From positions 1-6,562 of the forward strand of contig CAAGQE010000025.1 of assembly GCA_900772035.1 (NCBI GenBank): a stretch of DNA of 6,562 nucleotides, written 5' to 3'. Shown in pieces: positions 1 through 5,831 of this stretch. The position numbers and the translations under genes were made by a program. A model generated the notes under the pieces. The model was given only the letters and a program-made list of their open reading frames with translations, was not told where the DNA came from and did not search any database. Each line of letters starts with the position of its first letter. Position 1 is the stretch's first letter. This DNA is from Candidatus Gastranaerophilales bacterium. GTDB lineage: Bacteria; Cyanobacteriota; Vampirovibrionia; Gastranaerophilales; Gastranaerophilaceae.

Positions 1-145
1 ATTTTATGTATTTAAATTACCCCGTAAATTCAGGTAAGTTTTTACCGCAATATTGAAGCCCAACATTTTATGTATTTAAATAGGTATTTTTTACCGTAAT
101 GAACGCCATGTGCCGATTGAATTTCAACATTTCATGTATTTAAAA
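1..145 (+). CRISPR. Trailer end of a CRISPR array (type I-B-like 30-bp repeat)
   Basis: Three repeat copies sit at an exact 64-bp period: a partial one at 1-17 (the window starts inside it), a full one at 52-81 and a full but degenerate one at 116-145. The 34-bp spacers are at 18-51 and 82-115. The repeat begins ATTGAA and ends ATGTATTTAAAT. The copy at 116-145 differs at 8-10 (GCC to TTT), at 18 (T to C) and at 30 (T to A). Degeneration of the last repeat, and a coding region rather than an AT-rich leader to the right, indicate reading left to right with the leader outside the window. From memory, the repeat resembles 30-bp type I-B repeats of clostridia (GTTGAA...ATGTATTTAAAT), so I-B is inferred. 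No cas gene is in the window. With only two spacers visible, another tandem repeat is possible, but the fixed repeat and spacer lengths favour CRISPR. Confidence 0.82.
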
Positions 146-815
146 TATCCCCATCAGCAAACAACTTTTTATAAGCAGGAACATCAGCCTGCAAGAACTT
201 AGCTGCTTTATCGTCACCTTGTTCTGCAAGTGTTTTGAATGACCAATCCCTAATATCAACCGTTTCATCAGCCACCTGACTAACCAAAGAATCAATGTCA
301 GCAACAGTTTTGAGGACAACGTCTCCTGAGTTTATCCCTCTGATAATGTCCTCTGAGGTTCTGCCTGTTGTTTTTGCAACGTACTCTGAGTGTGTAACGT
401 CTGCTCGGGCTTGCTCAGATTGTTCTCTTGCAAGTTTCTCCTGATATGTTTCTCTGTCAGGATTATATTTTTTTGTTATTTGTCTCTTGCTATCAGAACC
501 ATTGGAAGCTTTTCCTCGTTCATCACTTGTTGATAAGCCCTTGCCCACAGTTCCATTGTCGAGAGTTCCCCCTGAGGTTCTTTCTCCCTGCATGAGATTC
601 TGTGCAGACGGCGACCCACTATCGCTTCCAACTTCTCTCTCCAAAGATTGTCCGCTTCTTCCTTGCTCTTGACTATGATTACTTCCCTTGCCATTAGAAT
701 CCACTCTTTTTTCGGAAGTATATAATGTGACATCAGGTGTGTCAAGTTTAACATCATTAATAAAATCAACCTTTTCGGCAAGTTCAGGAAAATCTTTACA
801 GAACTTATTAAACAT
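132..815 (-). CDS. Unrecognised Ser/Gly-rich, largely disordered protein beside the CRISPR array
   Basis: This reads as 227 residues from an ATG at 813-815. A TTG two codons upstream (819-821) would add two residues. Neither start has a convincing Shine-Dalgarno site, so the true start or integrity is uncertain. Residues 1-33 form a short charged segment (FNKFCKDFPELAEKVDF). Residues about 35-120 are rich in Ser, Gly, Asn, Gln and charge and look disordered. Residues about 121-220 are probably helical (YNPDRETYQEKLAREQSEQ, then SEDIIRGINSGDVVLKTVADI and AEQGDDKAAKFLQADVPAYKKLF). I see no signal peptide, membrane segment or catalytic motif. The layout is reminiscent of phage scaffold or structural accessory proteins, but that is only an impression. 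The frame opens just after a stop in a repeat element (about 849-851), and the stop codon (132-134) lies in the last CRISPR repeat, so both ends abut repeats. It may be a remnant of a longer gene. Confidence 0.6.
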   Translation of the reverse strand: MFNKFCKDFPELAEKVDFINDVKLDTPDVTLYTSEKRVDSNGKGSNHSQEQGRSGQSLEREVGSDSGSPSAQNLMQGERTSGGTLDNGTVGKGLSTSDERGKASNGSDSKRQITKKYNPDRETYQEKLAREQSEQARADVTHSEYVAKTTGRTSEDIIRGINSGDVVLKTVADIDSLVSQVADETVDIRDWSFKTLAEQGDDKAAKFLQADVPAYKKLFADGDILNT

Positions 816-824
816 TGTCAAAAT

Positions 825-858
825 AGATTCTTCGGTCTTTTCAAGACCTCAGAATGAC
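825..858. repeat. Hairpin-forming intergenic repeat, copy 1 (variant core)
   Basis: The outer arms are ATTCT (827-831) and AGAAT (851-855). The inner arms are GGTCTT (834-839) and AAGACC (843-848) around a TTC loop, with a small internal mismatch between them. The ends (AGATTCTTCG and TCAGAATGAC) match, in inverted orientation, the ends of the copy at 873-900. The element therefore looks like the same family with a replaced centre. There is no T run on either side, so it is not a standard terminator. Confidence 0.6.
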
Positions 859-872
859 TAATAATCTCTATC

Positions 873-900
873 GTCATACTGAGCGAAGCGAAGTATCTTT
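873..900. repeat. Intergenic repeat, copy 2 (GAGCGAAGCGAAG type)
   Basis: The sequence reads GTCATACTGAGCGAAG and continues CGAAGTATCTTT. It is inverted relative to copy 1, so 825-900 could fold into one large stem. Sequences of this kind are, from general recollection, frequent intergenic repeats in many unrelated bacterial genomes. It is followed directly by a T-rich tract at about 901-910. Confidence 0.6.
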
Positions 901-911
901 CTTTTTTTTTC

Positions 912-929
912 GTTGGGTCAAGACCCAAC
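912..929. repeat. Perfect palindrome GTTGGGTC-AA-GACCCAAC
   Basis: Two 8-bp arms (912-919 and 922-929) flank AA. A T tract lies on its left side and none on its right. The geometry therefore does not make a plus-strand terminator, and on the minus strand the stem is followed by an A run instead of a T run. It sits between repeat copies 2 and 3 and is probably another module of the same repeat cluster. Confidence 0.65.
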
Positions 930-945
930 CTACAATTCTTTTCAA

Positions 946-973
946 GACAGCGTAGCGAAGAATCTTTTTGTCA
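946..973. repeat. Intergenic repeat, copy 3 (partial)
   Basis: GACAGCGTAGCGAAGAATCT is in the same orientation as copy 2 and shares the GCGAAG(A/T)ATCTTT end, with GCGTAGCGAAG replacing GAGCGAAGCGAAG. The outer GAC (946-948) and GTC (971-973) could pair as short ends. Confidence 0.45.
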
Positions 974-1119
974 GGTTAACCACCAATCTGATGCTTACTT
1001 TTTTATAACGGTGAATAAAAAACTTGCAAAACAGGCATATAACAGGTGCGACAAGTGAAACAGGCGGAATGTATCGTAAATTATTCGTTACAAATTCGTT
1101 TGCCGCGTCTTAAAAAATT

Positions 1120-1650
1120 CTATTTTTTTGGCAAGAAAAACTTTGTCATATCTGCATTTTCAAGTTTCAACAAGGCTGTTTTCAACTCTATACCTCCCGC
1201 ATAGCCTGTCAAATTCCCGTTTTTGCCTACCACTCTATGACAAGGCACTATTATAGAAATCGGATTGTGCCCCACCGCTCCGCCGACGGCTTGTGCCGAC
1301 ATTCGCTTCAAACCCCGCTGCTGCGCTATTTCTGCCGCAATTTCCCCGTAGGTCGTCGTCTTTCCGTAAGGAATTTTCCTCAAAATTTTCCATACTCCTT
1401 GTCGGAACTCGTTGCCAATCGGCGCAAGCGGAATTTTGGACGCGTCTGGCCTTTTTCCGCAAAAATATTCATCGAGCCATTTTTTAGTCAAACAAAACAC
1501 CTCAAGCCCGCTGTTTTCAATCATTTTGCTCTCGCTAAGACTGATTTTCTGCCCCTCAATCCACAACCCGATAAGACTTTCTCCGTCCGATGCCAATGTC
1601 AAATCCCCAATCGGTGAGCGGTATTCAGTCTTATAAATTTTCTTTTCCAT
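1120..1650 (-). CDS. ogt: Methylated-DNA--[protein]-cysteine S-methyltransferase (O6-methylguanine repair)
   Basis: A 176-residue Ogt/MGMT-family protein, a normal length for the stand-alone bacterial form. It removes the alkyl group from O6-alkylguanine (and O4-alkylthymine) in DNA onto its own cysteine, a one-use suicide reaction in the cytoplasm. The active-site motif PCHRV is at 136-140 with acceptor Cys137. The preceding QAVGGAVGHNP (120-130) is the DNA-binding and Asn-hinge region, and GYAGG (149-153) closes the substrate pocket. The Arg finger of human MGMT aligns with Gln120, a substitution I recall as common in bacterial homologues. The N-terminal domain (RSPIGDLTLASDG, 11-23) is typical. 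The start is ATG at 1648-1650, sharing one base with the preceding stop (TAATG), with a strong GAGGAGA site at 1659-1665. It is the last gene of the operon, and expression is probably coupled to the epimerase. Confidence 0.96.
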   Translation of the reverse strand: MEKKIYKTEYRSPIGDLTLASDGESLIGLWIEGQKISLSESKMIENSGLEVFCLTKKWLDEYFCGKRPDASKIPLAPIGNEFRQGVWKILRKIPYGKTTTYGEIAAEIAQQRGLKRMSAQAVGGAVGHNPISIIVPCHRVVGKNGNLTGYAGGIELKTALLKLENADMTKFFLPKK

Positions 1651-2675
1651 TACATAAATCTCCTCAAAAGTCTTATAACCCCTGCGTTAACCACACCTTG
1701 CTGGGGTGAAAGGCTTGTGTCACAACAAATTTTCGCCTTATTTTCTTTGTAAAACAAATAGGATTTCAACAAAATTTCCTCGTTACTCAATGTCGGACAA
1801 AAGCCTAAAACTTCTGTTGCTTTTGAGATATCAAAAACGCAATTGCCGTCAATCATTGAATACTGGTACTTTCCGACTGGTGAAATTCCCAAAAACGAAG
1901 CCGTTTGCATAAATGGGAGCAATAATTTCTTTGAAATGTGTATTAACGTTGATTTTGAGCCTGATTTTGATATAACGTATTCATATATTTCGTTAAACGT
2001 TTTCGGGTTTTTACAGGCAAGGTTAAATATGCCCGTAACATCCGTGGAGATTGCCTTTACGCAACTTGCACAAACATCTTTTGCATAAACAAAAGAGTAT
2101 CTGTTGGTGCCGTCGCCGACAATCGGAATGCGTTTGTCCGCGTCGATAAACTCGAACAGGCAAGACAAAAGCCCCACACGACCTTCGTCCATAATCGGAG
2201 GACAGCGAAAAATGATGTGCCTGCTGAACTTTTGGACGTGTTTTTCGGCTTCAAGTTTTGAAAATCCGTACGGTTCAACGGGTTGCGGGATTGTTGTTTC
2301 AAAAACAGGCTCGTCTTGCGATTTTCCCCAAAGGCAATTTGTAGAAATAAAGGTCAGTTTTTTTACGTCATATTTCTCGCAAAGGCTTGTGATATTTGAA
2401 GTTCCGTCGACATTTGTACTCCACAAATCTTTCTTGTGCGCTCTGTCATGCGAAAGAATTGCCGCAAGGTGAAAAACCGCGTCAAACTTGCCGTTTGAAA
2501 AGATTTCGTCCATCTTCTCCATATCTCTGACATCTGCAAAGACGTACTTGTATTTCGGACTTTCGATTTCCCATTTTCGCAAATCCGCATTGGTGCATTC
2601 AAATCCTTCTGCCAAAAGGGTTTTGGTTAAAATCTGTCCTAAAAATCCGGAGCCGCCCGTAATCAAAATGTTCAT
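1650..2675 (-). CDS. NAD-dependent epimerase/dehydratase (extended SDR family)
   Basis: A 341-residue extended short-chain dehydrogenase/reductase of the type that epimerises or dehydrates nucleotide sugars in the cytoplasm. The Rossmann motif GGSGFLG (7-13) binds NAD(P). HLAA (69-72) and STNVDGT (86-92) are family landmarks. Catalysis would use Ser111/Thr112 with Tyr136 and Lys140 (YGFSK). The substrate-binding half includes PIVGDGTNRYSFVYAKDVC. The exact substrate cannot be told. I chose ATG at 2673-2675 over an upstream start at 2705 because it has a GGGAG site seven bases away (2683-2687), begins the Rossmann strand directly (MNILITGG), and overlaps the preceding stop as ATGA. The C-terminal 25 or so residues after SYLFYKENKAK look like an extra tail ending RLLRRFM. 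In this operon it probably supplies or modifies a sugar for surface glycan assembly, which is inference. Confidence 0.92.
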   Translation of the reverse strand: MNILITGGSGFLGQILTKTLLAEGFECTNADLRKWEIESPKYKYVFADVRDMEKMDEIFSNGKFDAVFHLAAILSHDRAHKKDLWSTNVDGTSNITSLCEKYDVKKLTFISTNCLWGKSQDEPVFETTIPQPVEPYGFSKLEAEKHVQKFSRHIIFRCPPIMDEGRVGLLSCLFEFIDADKRIPIVGDGTNRYSFVYAKDVCASCVKAISTDVTGIFNLACKNPKTFNEIYEYVISKSGSKSTLIHISKKLLLPFMQTASFLGISPVGKYQYSMIDGNCVFDISKATEVLGFCPTLSNEEILLKSYLFYKENKAKICCDTSLSPQQGVVNAGVIRLLRRFM

Positions 2676-4252
2676 TCGTTTACTCCCGATGCTTTCAATT
2701 TGCAAACGACGATTTCTATGTCAATATTGGATTTCAAGGCTTTGCAATCTACGGGAGTAACCTTGTCTTTCAAGTCTGCTTGTATGGATTTTGAAATCGC
2801 CTCGTCTTTTGTGTAATAGTTCGGAATGTCTGTAATAATGTACAATTCACCGCGTTCAATGATTTTTGAAATGTCTGTAATCGGTGTCAGGTCATTGTTT
2901 AGAGACGGATAAAAAATATAGCGCGCTTGGGGATTTTGAAACGGGATGACCGCAGAGGGACTGCAATGGTTTACGTGAGAGAGTAAAACAGTTGCACCGT
3001 CAGGGATTTTGGCATCATCAAAGTATAAAACTTTGTCATTAAAAGGTACCCGATGTTCAAAACTGGTTTTTGTTGTCCCAACCAAAGTAATCGTGATGAC
3101 AAACAGGGTTAAAACCCACAAAAGAGGCTTTCTTGCGGTTAATAAAATCAAAAACGTGAACAGGCAAATCAACATTCCCGAAAGTGTTTCAATCGGCATA
3201 ATATACCTTGAATACGGGCATAAAATCATCCAAAACAAATACGAAAACGCGCCGAAAATAATCAAAAACTTGCAGCGATTCCAATAAAAATATCTGTTTA
3301 AAATGCTCAAAGCCCTTGCGGTTTTTGCTTTTGCAAGTGCAAATAACCCCAAACAAGCAAAAAACAGGGTGTAAACGGTACTTAATCTCAAATCTCTAAG
3401 TCCGTCTTTTTGATTAAATATCAGCCAATATGGGTAAAGTGCAGTCTGCAAAGCGTTTTGCGGATATTGAAAAAGGTCTTTTTTCAGCACCAAATCCTCT
3501 GCGTATTTTGAGTGGAAAATGTTGTTCCAATAGGGGAAAAGCGGATTTCCGAAAGTTTTATACACTTTATAAAACCAAAAGCCCGAATACAAGCCGAGTC
3601 CCGCGAAAAAGCCCGCAACATAAGAAATAATTGACTTATACGGTTTTTGAAAATCTTTTTTGCAAAACAGCATTGTCAAAATTAAGGCGGCAAAGAAAAT
3701 TCCGCATTGGAGTTTTATTCCGACCGCAACACCTGTCAAAGCCCCCGCAAGTCCTTGTGTCCACAGGTTGTTTCTATATCTGAAAATCAGACAAATCGCA
3801 ATAAAAAGTATTGTTGTCGCGGTCATATCGTGGTATGTCGTTGCGATATTTACGCTCGCTATGTGTCCTGTTGCGGCAATCAGCATTGCAAAAACGATAA
3901 ACGTCAGGGTGATTTTTTTGCTTTTATTTTTTACCAAAAGTCGAAGAAGTTTATACAGTACAAAAAGGTAAATTCCGTACCCCGTGCCGAAAACAAAGGC
4001 GACGGTTTTTGGAAAATTGTTGAAATATTTAACCGCGAGATAAAACGGGATTTCGACAATAGGATTGAGGCAGGTGTTTGTTCCGCCGACGCAAAAGTCC
4101 GTGCTTAGTCTGTCATTTAAAAATGCGTATGCGATATAAAAATGGTATGCAATCGTATCGAAAGGCAGTTTTTCCATTCCGATTAAGATGCTCAGAAATC
4201 CGCCTGTCAACATGGAAATCAAAAGACAAATGTAGTTGCCAACTTTGTTCAT
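2672..4252 (-). CDS. Polytopic membrane glycosyltransferase-like protein (GT-C type)
   Basis: A 526-residue integral membrane protein with about ten or eleven hydrophobic segments up to about residue 405, then a soluble domain of about 120 residues (FEHRVPFNDKVLYFDDA onward). The topology and an acidic residue just after the first membrane segment (FDTIAYHFY, Asp32) match GT-C glycosyltransferases. These transfer a sugar from a polyprenyl-phosphate donor on the outer face of the membrane. A second loop motif, TTYHDMTAT (138-146, His141-Asp142), and a later GVAVGIKLQ stretch also resemble this superfamily. No specific family or acceptor can be named. It is first in the operon and ends in an ATGA overlap with the epimerase. 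The ATG at 4250-4252 has no good Shine-Dalgarno site (upstream reads TATAAGCAGTT), so its own translation may be weak. Some other polytopic protein of unknown function remains possible. Confidence 0.8.
   Translation of the reverse strand: MNKVGNYICLLISMLTGGFLSILIGMEKLPFDTIAYHFYIAYAFLNDRLSTDFCVGGTNTCLNPIVEIPFYLAVKYFNNFPKTVAFVFGTGYGIYLFVLYKLLRLLVKNKSKKITLTFIVFAMLIAATGHIASVNIATTYHDMTATTILFIAICLIFRYRNNLWTQGLAGALTGVAVGIKLQCGIFFAALILTMLFCKKDFQKPYKSIISYVAGFFAGLGLYSGFWFYKVYKTFGNPLFPYWNNIFHSKYAEDLVLKKDLFQYPQNALQTALYPYWLIFNQKDGLRDLRLSTVYTLFFACLGLFALAKAKTARALSILNRYFYWNRCKFLIIFGAFSYLFWMILCPYSRYIMPIETLSGMLICLFTFLILLTARKPLLWVLTLFVITITLVGTTKTSFEHRVPFNDKVLYFDDAKIPDGATVLLSHVNHCSPSAVIPFQNPQARYIFYPSLNNDLTPITDISKIIERGELYIITDIPNYYTKDEAISKSIQADLKDKVTPVDCKALKSNIDIEIVVCKLKASGVNE
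2683..2687 (-). promoter_or_regulatory. Ribosome binding site that fixes the epimerase start
   Basis: GGGAG on the minus strand lies seven bases before the ATG at 2675 and inside the last codons of the upstream membrane-protein gene. It supports translation restart at the ATGA junction and argues against the longer start at 2705. Confidence 0.7.
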
Positions 4253-4297
4253 AACTGCTTATAATACCACTTTTTGGTGCAAAATAAAACCTTATTT

Positions 4298-4326
4298 ATT
4301 ATATATCAAAACCGATTTCTTGACAG
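4298..4326 (-). promoter_or_regulatory. Sigma-70-type promoter of the glycosyltransferase operon
   Basis: On the minus strand, CTGTCA (4321-4326, four of six consensus bases) and TATAAT (4298-4303, perfect) are separated by 17 bases. Transcription would begin near 4291, giving a leader of about 40 bases before the ATG at 4252. Its -35 box overlaps that of the opposite promoter. Confidence 0.6.
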
Positions 4327-4348
4327 TATTCGTTATAAAATATAAAAT
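4320..4348 (+). promoter_or_regulatory. Sigma-70-type promoter of the SGNH gene
   Basis: TTGACA (4320-4325, perfect) and TAAAAT (4343-4348, five of six) are separated by 17 bases. Transcription would begin near 4355, leaving a very short leader of about 20 bases before the TTG start. The -35 box shares five bases with the minus-strand -35 box. Confidence 0.68.
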
Positions 4349-4375
4349 TATTTAAAACACGGGAGTATCGCGGTT

Positions 4376-5248
4376 TTGAATTATCTGAAATTTTTATCTC
4401 AAATAATAATCGCAGTTTTGTTGTTCTTCATATTTTTATTGATTGAGCAAAACTTTTGCAAACGAGATTTCGACATCTTGAAATTCGATGCAAGATACGA
4501 AATTGATAAAAAAACGATGTATTCCGTTAATGAGCGAATACCCAAAAAGCCGATTTTACTTATGGGCTGCTCGTTTATGTACGGTTACGGCTTGGAAAGC
4601 GAGGGAAATCCCGCGTATCTGTTGGCTTGGCAAACAGGGCTCCCTGTTATAAACCGCTCGGAACCGGGGTACGGCATTCAGCACATGTTGTATCAACTGA
4701 AGCGCGATGATTTTTATGACGAGGTCAGAGAGCCTGAATACTGCATATTCCTTTTCATTGACGAACACGTAATAAGGCTTTTTCAAAAAGCAACTTGGTG
4801 GCCCGAGGGTGTCCAATATTTAAGGTACAAAGAAAAAGGAGACGACTTTGCGGAAGATAATGCGATTTTCTATTCGTTATACAGATTGTACATTCCGAAC
4901 AGGCTTCAGTATCTGCTGGCAAAACACAGAAGTAATGCCGATTTCAACAAAAATTTTAACTTGATAAAAAAATACTTCCTTTGTGCAAAAAATGAAGCCC
5001 GAGAGCATTGGAAAGATACAAAGTTCGTGATAATTGTTTATCAACGGGATAAGAATTTATTCTGCGACACTTCGCGTTGGAAAGAACTCGAAGATGACGG
5101 CTTTCAAATAATTTATCTGAAAGATATCAATAACGGTTATCGAGCAACGAAAAAAGACTGTCTCGATGACGGTTTTCATCCGAACGGCGAGTTTTGGAAA
5201 CGGGTCATTCCGAATCTTGTGAAGAAACTTGATTTGGAGGGAAATTAA
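4376..5248 (+). CDS. Membrane-anchored SGNH/GDSL hydrolase-like protein
   Basis: A 290-residue protein with a single hydrophobic segment at residues about 7-23 (signal anchor), leaving the rest probably outside the cytoplasmic membrane. ILLMGCSFMYGYGL (61-73) matches the nucleophile block of SGNH hydrolases, with Ser66 in a G-x-S-F context. INRSEPGYG (92-100) fits the second block (Gly98 or Gly100). LDDGFHPNG (263-271) is the DxxH block, with Asp265 and His268. The usual block III Asn is not obvious: the equivalent strand reads FLFIDEH (125-131). Relatives remove or transfer acyl groups on extracellular glycans, so deacetylase or O-acetyltransferase activity on a surface polysaccharide is plausible but unproven. 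The start is TTG at 4376-4378, with GGGAG ten bases upstream (4361-4365). No ATG precedes the membrane segment. It is divergent from the glycosyltransferase operon and ends at a bidirectional terminator. Confidence 0.8.
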   Translation: MNYLKFLSQIIIAVLLFFIFLLIEQNFCKRDFDILKFDARYEIDKKTMYSVNERIPKKPILLMGCSFMYGYGLESEGNPAYLLAWQTGLPVINRSEPGYGIQHMLYQLKRDDFYDEVREPEYCIFLFIDEHVIRLFQKATWWPEGVQYLRYKEKGDDFAEDNAIFYSLYRLYIPNRLQYLLAKHRSNADFNKNFNLIKKYFLCAKNEAREHWKDTKFVIIVYQRDKNLFCDTSRWKELEDDGFQIIYLKDINNGYRATKKDCLDDGFHPNGEFWKRVIPNLVKKLDLEGN

Positions 5249-5265
5249 AACACAAATTACATAAC

Positions 5266-5296
5266 AAAAAAGCGGGTTTTTAAAGCCCGCTTTTTA
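5266..5296. terminator. Bidirectional rho-independent terminator
   Basis: The stem AGCGGG (5271-5276) pairs with CCCGCT (5286-5291), flanked by an A run on the left (5266-5270) and a T run on the right (5291-5295). It therefore works on either strand. It lies 18 bases after the SGNH stop and 19 bases after the stop of the minus-strand gene at 5315, so it serves two converging genes. Confidence 0.9.
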
Positions 5297-5314
5297 TTTC
5301 AATTTTTCGTTAAA

Positions 5315-5725
5315 TTAGTGTTGCGCAAGTGCTTTGAATGCTTCAAATACACCTTTTGCAAGTTCAACAATTGCTGCGCCCGTTCCGACAACCGCTTGAC
5401 CGATGAAGGCTGTATTTGCCGCAACGTGAGAAGTTGCCATTGCATCAGCAGGATGCTGAATTTTCTTTGCATCTTCTTCAGCTTTTGCAAATCCTTTGTT
5501 TACATGTGCTTCAAAGGTTTTGCCCGCGTTGTTTAAACCTTCTTGGAATTTTTCGCCTGCAACTTCTAATTTCGTTTTCGGTGCTGCAGGTGCTTTCTTT
5601 GTCGAAAGTTCGATAGTATCTGTTGCATTTTGCATTAAGAAAGGATTTGTTGCCTTATTTTGAATAGGTTGAATTCTTTCAACGGCTGCATAAACATTAG
5701 CGCTTGAGATTGCATTTACGTTCAT
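5315..5725 (-). CDS. Small unrecognised protein with C-terminal Gly/Ala-rich helix
   Basis: A 136-residue protein of no family I recognise. The start at 5723-5725 has an AAAGGAC site at 5731-5737, and the gene ends just before the shared terminator. The N-terminus (MNVNAISSANVYAAVERI) has no signal peptide. Residues about 40-95 are rich in Lys, Ala and Glu and likely helical (KLEVAGEKFQEGLNNAGKTF, then a second amphipathic stretch). Residues 106-136 are hydrophobic and Gly/Ala-rich (AFIGQAVVGTGAAIVELAKG), possibly a membrane-associating or packing helix. The Asn/Ser-rich start is like short proteins I associate with gut Gastranaerophilales, a weak impression only. It may be co-transcribed with the rubredoxin gene 106 bases upstream, although that gap includes a palindrome and could contain its own promoter. 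Confidence 0.82.
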   Translation of the reverse strand: MNVNAISSANVYAAVERIQPIQNKATNPFLMQNATDTIELSTKKAPAAPKTKLEVAGEKFQEGLNNAGKTFEAHVNKGFAKAEEDAKKIQHPADAMATSHVAANTAFIGQAVVGTGAAIVELAKGVFEAFKALAQH

Positions 5726-5768
5726 TTTTTGTCCTTTCGTCTTTCGATACGCAAGCCTAATAACGTGA

Positions 5769-5784
5769 ACAAAAAATTTTTTGT
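5769..5784. repeat. 16-bp perfect AT palindrome
   Basis: ACAAAAAATTTTTTGT lies between the rubredoxin stop and the start of the small unknown gene. It has no GC-rich stem, so it is not a typical terminator. It could be a regulator site or a bent-DNA tract upstream of the small gene, or simply chance in AT-rich DNA. Confidence 0.35.
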
Positions 5785-5831
5785 CAGTAAATCCTGTTTG
5801 TCTTTACATTTTTTAACGATTTTTTTTAGAA

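Larger units (their letters stand above)
822..1119. other. Non-coding stretch with intergenic repeat elements
   Basis: This 298-bp gap lies between the 3' end of the methyltransferase operon and the start of the unknown gene on the same strand. Its left half (825-973) is packed with short inverted repeats, listed separately. Its right half (974-1119) has no ORF, tRNA-like fold or strong promoter that I can see. It contains three close variants of ACAGGYG between about 1030 and 1070. No GC-rich hairpin followed by a T run appears behind the operon on the minus strand, so how that operon terminates is not apparent. Confidence 0.55.

Noticed and set aside
1..145. Reading the array in the reverse direction with its leader at about 150-300
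   Set aside because: That side is coding sequence with no AT-rich leader, the degenerate repeat lies there, and the reverse repeat would start with ATTTAAATACAT, which does not fit the clostridial I-B repeats I recall.
912..929. Rho-independent terminator for the methyltransferase operon
   Set aside because: On the minus strand the hairpin is followed by an A run instead of a T run, and it is nearly 200 bases beyond the stop codon.
1237..1617. Plus-strand ORFs opposite the methyltransferase and the membrane-protein genes
   Set aside because: They are antisense shadows with no ribosome sites and no recognisable domains, while the minus-strand frames carry clear family motifs.
2675..2705. Longer start for the epimerase, beginning MQIESIGSKR
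   Set aside because: The extra ten residues precede the Rossmann strand, have no ribosome site, and ignore the clear ATGA coupling with GGGAG at 2683-2687.
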